This document shows positions 6,923 through 10,402 of a stretch of 10,402 nt of DNA, in pieces. Numbering within the stretch: the stretch's first letter is position 1; every line of letters starts with the position of its first letter. Both the position numbers and the translations under genes were made by a program. The notes below the pieces were generated by a model, which was not told where the DNA came from, made no database searches, and saw only the letters and a program-made list of their open reading frames with translations. This DNA comes from Pseudonocardiaceae bacterium (GTDB lineage: Bacteria; Actinomycetota; Actinomycetes; Mycobacteriales; Pseudonocardiaceae), in contig JAICSB010000076.1 in NCBI GenBank assembly GCA_025937115.1, positions 1 through 10,402 on the forward strand. The letters run 5' to 3'.

Positions 6923-7558
6923 TTATCCTGCCGGGCCGGGACGCCGCTGGGCTCCTTGAACCGCACGCGGCCGTCGGCAGACGTACGTCACCGCCGGAGG
7001 CAGATTCCACCAGACTGTGCGAGTGGTGAGAACCTCGAAGAAGATCTCACCGAGCAACGCCCGGAACTGGCCCGCCCGGGTCATTGACAACGCGTGCACG
7101 TAGGCGAAGGTGGTGAAGCAACCCCCTGGCCGCAGCGAGCGTGCCGTCGCGGCAACGATCGCCCGCTGGACGTCGATATCGATCAGCGACCACGGTAGCC
7201 CGCTGATCACGGCATCGACCTCAGAAACCTCGTGCTCGGCGAACAGCCGGGGCAGGTCGGCGGCGTCACCGACCAGCACCTCGACGCCCGCATGCTGGGT
7301 GCGCAGGTAACGGGCCAATGCCGGGTCGATCTCGACTGCCACATGCCGGCCCCGGCCAGCGAGCCGATGTTCGATGGCCGTCGTGACCGAACCGGTGCCC
7401 GGGCCGAGCTCCACCACGACCGGCTGCCCGATGCGCGGCACGACGGCGGCTAACCGAGCCGCCAGTGTGGAGGAACTCGGCGCTACGGCCCCCACAGTGG
7501 CCGGACTGCGCAGTACGGCAGCGAGGAAGGCGACGCGGTGTGGCGGGAAGAGCGGCAT
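6923..7558 (-). CDS. Class I SAM-dependent methyltransferase, PmtA-like
   Basis: Small soluble Rossmann-fold methyltransferase of 211 residues. Motif I is VVELGPGTGSVTTAI at 48-62, the acidic residue of motif II is in VEID (75-78), GDAADLP follows at 97-103, and the motif IV position reads SGLPWSL (119-125). SGLP at that position is seen in phospholipid N-methyltransferases such as PmtA, whereas rRNA dimethylases of the KsgA family tend to have NLPYN, so a phospholipid or other small-molecule target is the better guess. The substrate cannot be fixed from sequence. ATG 7558 (MPLFPPHRVAFL) is chosen because the extra residues of a GTG start at 7582 are Gly-rich and unlike the family; a purine-rich GGGAGGGGG lies between them. 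The C-terminus ends in an Arg/Pro/Gly-rich tail. Confidence 0.8.
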   Translation of the reverse strand: MPLFPPHRVAFLAAVLRSPATVGAVAPSSSTLAARLAAVVPRIGQPVVVELGPGTGSVTTAIEHRLAGRGRHVAVEIDPALARYLRTQHAGVEVLVGDAADLPRLFAEHEVSEVDAVISGLPWSLIDIDVQRAIVAATARSLRPGGCFTTFAYVHALSMTRAGQFRALLGEIFFEVLTTRTVWWNLPPAVTYVCRRPRAVQGAQRRPGPAG

Positions 7559-7722
7559 GGCGCCGAGCCTGCCCCCTCCCACGCCCTGTTGTGAAGTCGA
7601 TCTCTGTCAAGTGGAGCCATCTTAGTGCCCGCGTGCCAAGCTGCGACTTCCTCGCTGATCCTTTCGCGCATTGTCCAGCCAAAGACGGGATGAATCTGCC
7701 CATGTGGCGCGTTATATGCAGT
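7559..7722. promoter_or_regulatory. Divergent intergenic region, methyltransferase and PAC2 genes
   Basis: This gap should hold promoters for both neighbours. On the minus strand a perfect TTGACA (plus 7605-7610) points towards the methyltransferase but lacks a convincing -10. On the plus strand TATAT at 7713-7717 lies just before the GTG at 7723, the right distance for a leaderless transcript, without a clear -35. GAAGTCG (7593-7599) and CGACTTC (7644-7650) form a 7-bp inverted repeat 51 bp apart that brackets the region. No small ORF of coding character was seen. Confidence 0.3.
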
Positions 7723-8628
7723 GTGAATGCTGAGCTGTACCACATTGAGGTCGAGCCTTCGGCCGCGGCGGGCGCGGTACTTGTGCACGCCCTCACCGGA
7801 TTTGTCGACGCAGGTCAAGCCGGGCGACTAGCGGTTGCACATTTGCTGGAAAACCTGGAGCACCGGGTGGTCGCCACATTCGACATCGACCAGCTGCTGG
7901 ACTACCGCTCTCGCCGACCGGTAATGACCTTCGACCAGGACCGTTGGGCGAGCTACGAGCAGCCCGAGTTGGTTCTCTACGAGGTAGCGGACTGTGCGGG
8001 CACCAGGTTTTTGCTACTGACCGGCCCGGAGCCGGATTTGCTGTGGGAACGGTTCTCCGATGCGGTTCGCGAGTTGGTCGAGCGCTTCGCGGTGGGTCTG
8101 ACGGTGGGTTTGGGCGCGGCACCGATGGCCGTTCCGCACACCCGCCCATCGGCGGTCACTGCGCACGCCACCCGTCGCGAGTTGATCTCCGGGTATCACC
8201 GGTGGTTCAACACCATGCAGATGCCCGGCCACGCAGGGGCGCTGGTGGAGTTGCGGTTGGGCGAGGCGGGGCACGACGCGATGGGTTTCGTCGTGCACGT
8301 ACCGCACTATCTGGCGCGCCATGAGTACCCAGAATCCGCTCGCGGACTGCTGGAGCACCTAGCTCGCAGCAGCGGGCTGAACCTTCCCGTGGATGCGCTA
8401 CTGCCTGCGGCGCAGCGGGTTCTCGCCGAGGTCAACGAGCAAGTCGCCCGCTCCCCGGAGAGCATGTCAGTGGTGGCCAGCCTGGAGGCGCAGTTCGATG
8501 CCGTCACGGGCAGTCCTGACCGGCTCCCCCTGGCGGCCCTCGACGCCGAGGCACTGCCCACCGGTGACGAGATCGCCGCAGAGTTCGAGGCGTACCTCGC
8601 CGAGCACGACGGCTCCGCCGAAAGCTGA
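7723..8628 (+). CDS. PAC2 family protein (proteasome-assembly-chaperone-like fold)
   Basis: Member of the PAC2 family, named for eukaryotic proteasome assembly chaperones; the actinobacterial role is unproven. The product of about 301 residues has HALTGFVDAG (22-31), DYRSRRPVMTF (60-70), LLLTGPEPDLLWERF (97-111), the signature MAVPHTRP (135-142), TAHATRRELISG (146-157) and GFVVHVPHYL (188-197). A helical, acidic tail ends in EFEAYLAEHDG. It resembles the PAC2 protein found near sigB/ideR in Mycobacterium tuberculosis, with which it shares ALxGFxDAG, DYRSRRP and MAVPHTRP. GTG 7723 is chosen because the preceding codons include ATA, TGC and AGT, poor usage for this genome, and homologues begin near the ELYxIE segment. 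ATG 7702 and ATG 7690 are in-frame alternatives. Confidence 0.87.
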   Translation: MNAELYHIEVEPSAAAGAVLVHALTGFVDAGQAGRLAVAHLLENLEHRVVATFDIDQLLDYRSRRPVMTFDQDRWASYEQPELVLYEVADCAGTRFLLLTGPEPDLLWERFSDAVRELVERFAVGLTVGLGAAPMAVPHTRPSAVTAHATRRELISGYHRWFNTMQMPGHAGALVELRLGEAGHDAMGFVVHVPHYLARHEYPESARGLLEHLARSSGLNLPVDALLPAAQRVLAEVNEQVARSPESMSVVASLEAQFDAVTGSPDRLPLAALDAEALPTGDEIAAEFEAYLAEHDGSAES

Positions 8629-8686
8629 CTCTGCTGTTCGGCGAACTCTGCTGTTCGGCGAACTCCACTGTTCCCGAACTCCGCTG
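8628..8686. repeat. 17-bp tandem repeat with palindromic cores after PAC2 gene
   Basis: The unit ACTCTGCTGTTCGGCGA occurs at 8628-8644 and identically at 8645-8661, then as a degenerate 16-nt copy (8662-8677) and a 9-nt partial copy (8678-8686). The first copy begins on the last base of the PAC2 stop codon. Units 1 and 2, with the first bases of the next unit, each form the palindrome GTTCGGCGAAC (8636-8646, 8653-8663); the third gives GTTCCCGAAC (8670-8679). Confidence 0.85.
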
Positions 8687-8728
8687 CAGAGCTGTGGACA
8701 GTCGCCCGGACAGCTCTCCAGTGGAGTT
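8677..8728. terminator. Very strong hairpin, bidirectional terminator
   Basis: Bases 8677-8695 pair with 8710-8728 to give a 19-position stem with one C-C mismatch (8687/8718) and one G-T wobble, closing a 14-nt loop. The eight inner pairs are AGAGCTGT/ACAGCTCT. It lies between the convergent PAC2 gene (stop 8628) and small Cys-motif gene (stop 8758), 30 bp from the latter. There is no T-tract on either side. The left arm overlaps the end of the tandem repeat. Confidence 0.78.
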
Positions 8729-8757
8729 GGGGTGGCTAAACGCATCGTCTGCAGTGA

Positions 8758-9081
8758 TCATCCATCTTCGTGTGCTCGGCGGAGGAGGGCGACAAATTCG
8801 CGGTCAGGATCTTTTACCAGTGCGTGGATTGTCGCCACCACCGGGCAGGGCCACGTCGACAAGCAGGTCCGGCAGTCACCGCTGGGCGCCACCTCGTGCT
8901 CGATCAGCACCCCCCGAATCACGACCACCAGGTCGGGAATCAGTTCGGGTGCTGCGTCGGAGTCCTGCTGGGACCACTCGTCATACTTCGTCGCCAGGAA
9001 CTCTGCCTCGTCCAGATGACCGTAGAGGTCCCTGTGCAGCAGGGAGAACGCGTCGGCGACCACTGGGGAGATCGTGTTCAT
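8758..9081 (-). CDS. Small CxxC...WPC motif protein, function unknown
   Basis: A 107-residue acidic protein with no function I can assign. The N-terminal two thirds look helical (about 5-65). The C-terminal part has GDCRTCLSTWPCP, with Cys70, Cys73 and Cys79, and with His62 nearby, then VVATIHALVKDPDREFVALL. A short CxxC followed by a WPC triplet recurs in small actinobacterial proteins, often near XRE and DUF397 genes (from memory, not searched). Four potential ligands suggest a metal or redox site, which is inference. ATG 9081 is strongly supported by GAGGAGGT ending 5 nt upstream on its strand; the in-frame upstream extension is basic and unlike the rest. It is divergent from the XRE regulator gene across 156 bp and ends beside a strong hairpin. 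No signal peptide or membrane segment is seen. Confidence 0.85.
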   Translation of the reverse strand: MNTISPVVADAFSLLHRDLYGHLDEAEFLATKYDEWSQQDSDAAPELIPDLVVVIRGVLIEHEVAPSGDCRTCLSTWPCPVVATIHALVKDPDREFVALLRRAHEDG

Positions 9082-9101
9082 GGGATACCTCCTCGCACGT
9101 C

Positions 9102-9133
9102 GGCGAGATCCACTGTCTCGCCCACGATGAGAC
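9102..9133. promoter_or_regulatory. Overlapping inverted repeats in the divergent region
   Basis: GGCGAGA (9102-9108) and TCTCGCC (9116-9122) are perfect 7-bp arms around 7 nt. GTCTC (9115-9119) also pairs with GAGAC (9129-9133). The two pairings share bases and exclude each other. They lie 20-50 nt upstream of the Cys-motif gene start, so they may be an operator for the neighbouring regulator or an mRNA leader hairpin. Confidence 0.45.
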
Positions 9134-9139
9134 AACCGG

Positions 9140-9168
9140 TTGACCCCGAGGCACGCAATACCTAAATG
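9140..9168 (+). promoter_or_regulatory. Possible SigA-type promoter for the XRE gene
   Basis: TTGACC (9140-9145) is followed after 17 nt by TAAATG (9163-9168). The -35 matches five of six consensus positions; the -10 is weaker. Transcription would start near 9175, about 60 nt before the ATG. Another -10-like hexamer, TACGCT (9181-9186), has no matching -35. Confidence 0.4.
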
Positions 9169-9237
9169 AGCGGTGGGTTGTACGCTTTAGCAGCGCTTGC
9201 TTGCAGCAGGTCTACCGTCGTGCCCGGGAGGTCATCC

Positions 9238-10113
9238 ATGCAAGACCGTGAGCCGACGATCCGCAGCCGTGAGCTGGGTGAGGGACTGCGCCGGGCGATG
9301 CAGCACGCCGGGCTGACCGGCAAGGATGTCGCGAGGTTGCTCGATTTGTCACCGAGCTGGGTATCCCGGTTGATCTCCGGCAAGCGCAACGTTACCGCGG
9401 CGCAGGCGTCGGCCTTCCTCGCTGTCTGCCGGGCGCCGAGCGCGGAGCGTGAACGACTGCTGGAGCTCTGCGACGAGCAGCACACCCCGGGCTGGTTCCA
9501 ACAGCACGGCTCCCGGCTGCCCCTGCAGCTCGTGACCTACATCGACCACGAGAACAAGGCGGTGGCGATCAGCTATTTTGCCTCGACGCTGGTACCCGGC
9601 CTGTTGCAGACCGGCGACTACGCCCGCGCGCTGCTCAAGGAGGCCGGGCGGGTGCCGGCCGACGAGATCGACGTCCGGGTGGCCGCCCGACTGGGCCGGC
9701 AGAGCCTGTTCAGCCGGGACCGTCCCGCCAGGTTCACTTTCTATCTGCACGAGTTCGTGCTGCGACTACCGGTCGGCGGCCTGGCGGTGGTGGTCGATCA
9801 GCTGCAGCTGCTGGAGCGGATGTCGCGGCGCCCCTATCTCACGCTGCGGGTGGTGCCGGCGGCACTCGGCGCGCACGCAGCAACCGCCGGGTCGTTCATT
9901 CTCATGGAGTTCGCCGAGTTCAAGCCGGTGGCCTACCTGGAGAGCGAGATCTCCAGCCTGTTCCTGGAGAAGCCGGTGGAGATCGCCGCTTATCAGGACA
10001 TCCTCGAGTCGCTGGCGCAGACCGCGCTGGGCGAGGGAGAATCGAGGGAGCTGATTGCCACCCTGGCAACCGAGCTCTCCGCGGATCGGGAGGACTATGA
10101 TGCCCGCGCCTGA
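9238..10113 (+). CDS. XRE-family regulator with DUF5753 domain (Scr1-like)
   Basis: DNA-binding regulator of 291 residues. An N-terminal helix-turn-helix spans about 13-67 (LGEGLRRAMQHAGLTGKDVA, then SPSWVSRLISGKRNVTAAQA). A DUF5753 domain spans about 95-275 and has the typical VPGLLQTGDYARALL (119-133), YLHEFVLRLPVGG (169-181), a central LTLRVVPA segment (201-208) and FKPVAYLESE near 228-237. These regulators occur in large paralogue sets in Streptomyces and Pseudonocardiaceae, usually beside a DUF397 gene, and some are linked to development or antibiotic control. ATG 9238 follows GGGAGG at 9226-9231; the 24-residue in-frame extension from 9166 is not family-like. Its stop lies inside the DUF397 gene (14-bp overlap), so the pair is translationally coupled. 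It is probably autoregulatory through the inverted repeats upstream, which is inference. Confidence 0.93.
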   Translation: MQDREPTIRSRELGEGLRRAMQHAGLTGKDVARLLDLSPSWVSRLISGKRNVTAAQASAFLAVCRAPSAERERLLELCDEQHTPGWFQQHGSRLPLQLVTYIDHENKAVAISYFASTLVPGLLQTGDYARALLKEAGRVPADEIDVRVAARLGRQSLFSRDRPARFTFYLHEFVLRLPVGGLAVVVDQLQLLERMSRRPYLTLRVVPAALGAHAATAGSFILMEFAEFKPVAYLESEISSLFLEKPVEIAAYQDILESLAQTALGEGESRELIATLATELSADREDYDARA

Positions 10114-10288
10114 GCCGGACGGGATTGTCTGGCACACGAGCAGCTACAGCAACGGCGAAGCCGCCTGCGTCGAGGTCGCGCCCGCGCCGGACGCCGTGCT
10201 GGTCCGCGACTCCAAGAACCGCACCGGCCCCGTCCTTACCGTCCCCACCACCGCCTGGCACGGCTTCCTCACCACAGTCGTCCTCTAA
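10100..10288 (+). CDS. DUF397 domain protein
   Basis: A 62-residue DUF397 protein, the usual partner of XRE/DUF5753 regulators. Visible family signatures in order are WHTSSYSN at 11-18, GEAACVEVAP at 19-28, VLVRDSKN at 33-40, RTGPVLTVP at 41-49, and a terminal W53-H-G-F56. The domain fills the whole protein. Some pairs of this type have been described as toxin-antitoxin-like, with DUF397 as the small partner; its molecular target is not known to me. ATG 10100 sits 6 nt after GGGAGG (10088-10093). ATG 10097 is directly adjacent and too close to that site, so MPAPEPDGIVW is preferred. It overlaps the end of the regulator gene by 14 bp. Confidence 0.92.
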   Translation: MPAPEPDGIVWHTSSYSNGEAACVEVAPAPDAVLVRDSKNRTGPVLTVPTTAWHGFLTTVVL

Positions 10289-10332
10289 TCTCGCCCCAGG
10301 CATGAGAACTGCGCGACAGCCTCGCCCGCTGT

Positions 10333-10401
10333 TGCGGTGATCGCGACTTGTGTGTCTCTCGCGACAAAATGTGTCGCCGGAGGCAGGTGAGTCGCCGGAG
10401 G
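10333..10401. repeat. Short repeats with 18-bp period at window edge
   Basis: TCGCGAC occurs at 10341-10347 and 10359-10365, and GTCGCCGGAGG at 10373-10383 and 10391-10401; each pair is spaced exactly 18 bp. GCGACA (10361-10366) and TGTCGC (10372-10377) also form an inverted repeat around 5 nt. The second pair contains GGAGG motifs, and a frame from ATG 10369 stays open to the window end, reading MCRRRQ then VSRRR, so a gene start is possible but cannot be supported here. Confidence 0.5.
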
Positions 10402-10402
10402 G

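Noticed and set aside
8636..8679. LexA-type operator in the GTTCGGCGAAC palindromes
   Set aside because: Actinobacterial LexA sites have GAAC before GTTC; here the halves are in the opposite order, and the site lies at a 3' end.
8628..8686. CRISPR array
   Set aside because: Units are 17 bp, directly abutting with no spacers, and no cas gene is present.
8393..9019. 208-codon plus-strand frame spanning the PAC2 end and the Cys-motif gene
   Set aside because: It crosses the tandem repeat and terminator hairpin and is out of frame with both real genes.

Overview
The window is high-GC actinobacterial chromosome. Four things point to Pseudonocardiales or a near relative: a mycobacterial-type group 2 sigma factor (SigB), an IdeR with every metal ligand, a PAC2-family protein like the one mycobacteria carry near ideR, and an XRE/DUF5753 + DUF397 pair of the kind that is abundant in Streptomyces and Pseudonocardiaceae. 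The family-level placement is inference from protein resemblance; no search was run.

Layout. (1) 75-1736, plus strand: a D-aminoacyl-tRNA deacylase gene (dtd), then sigB with a long leader that carries a close match to a SigH/SigE/SigR-type promoter. (2) 1737-1924: a gene-free strip between convergent genes, holding two hairpins and a tandem pair of CRP-like 16-bp motifs. (3) 1925-3993, minus strand: a two-gene unit of a rhodanese/mercaptopyruvate sulfurtransferase followed by acuC (protein deacetylase). (4) 4070-5730, plus strand, divergent from that unit: ideR, then galE beginning at or just after the ideR stop. (5) 5751-7558, minus strand: a small SAM-dependent methyltransferase followed by a DUF4192 protein. 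(6) 7723-8628, plus strand: a PAC2-family protein. Its stop codon opens a short tandem repeat that runs into a very strong hairpin. (7) 8758-10288: a small Cys-motif protein (minus strand) divergent from an XRE/DUF5753 regulator that overlaps a DUF397 gene. (8) 10289-10402: no certain gene, but short repeats with an 18-bp period run to the window edge.

How it fits together. The left and middle parts are conserved housekeeping and stress genes: translation quality control (dtd), general stress sigma (sigB), iron and oxidative-stress regulation (ideR), acetate/acetylation control (acuC), sulfur transfer and UDP-sugar supply (galE). Mycobacteria keep sigB and ideR side by side; here the sulfurtransferase-acuC pair sits between them on the other strand. 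The right end is more accessory in character. The most interesting candidate system is the divergent trio of the CxxC...WPC small protein, XRE/DUF5753 and DUF397. XRE/DUF5753-DUF397 pairs have been discussed as toxin-antitoxin-like or developmental regulators, but the small Cys protein as a third partner is poorly described. No transposon, integrase, CRISPR array, tRNA or rRNA gene was seen.
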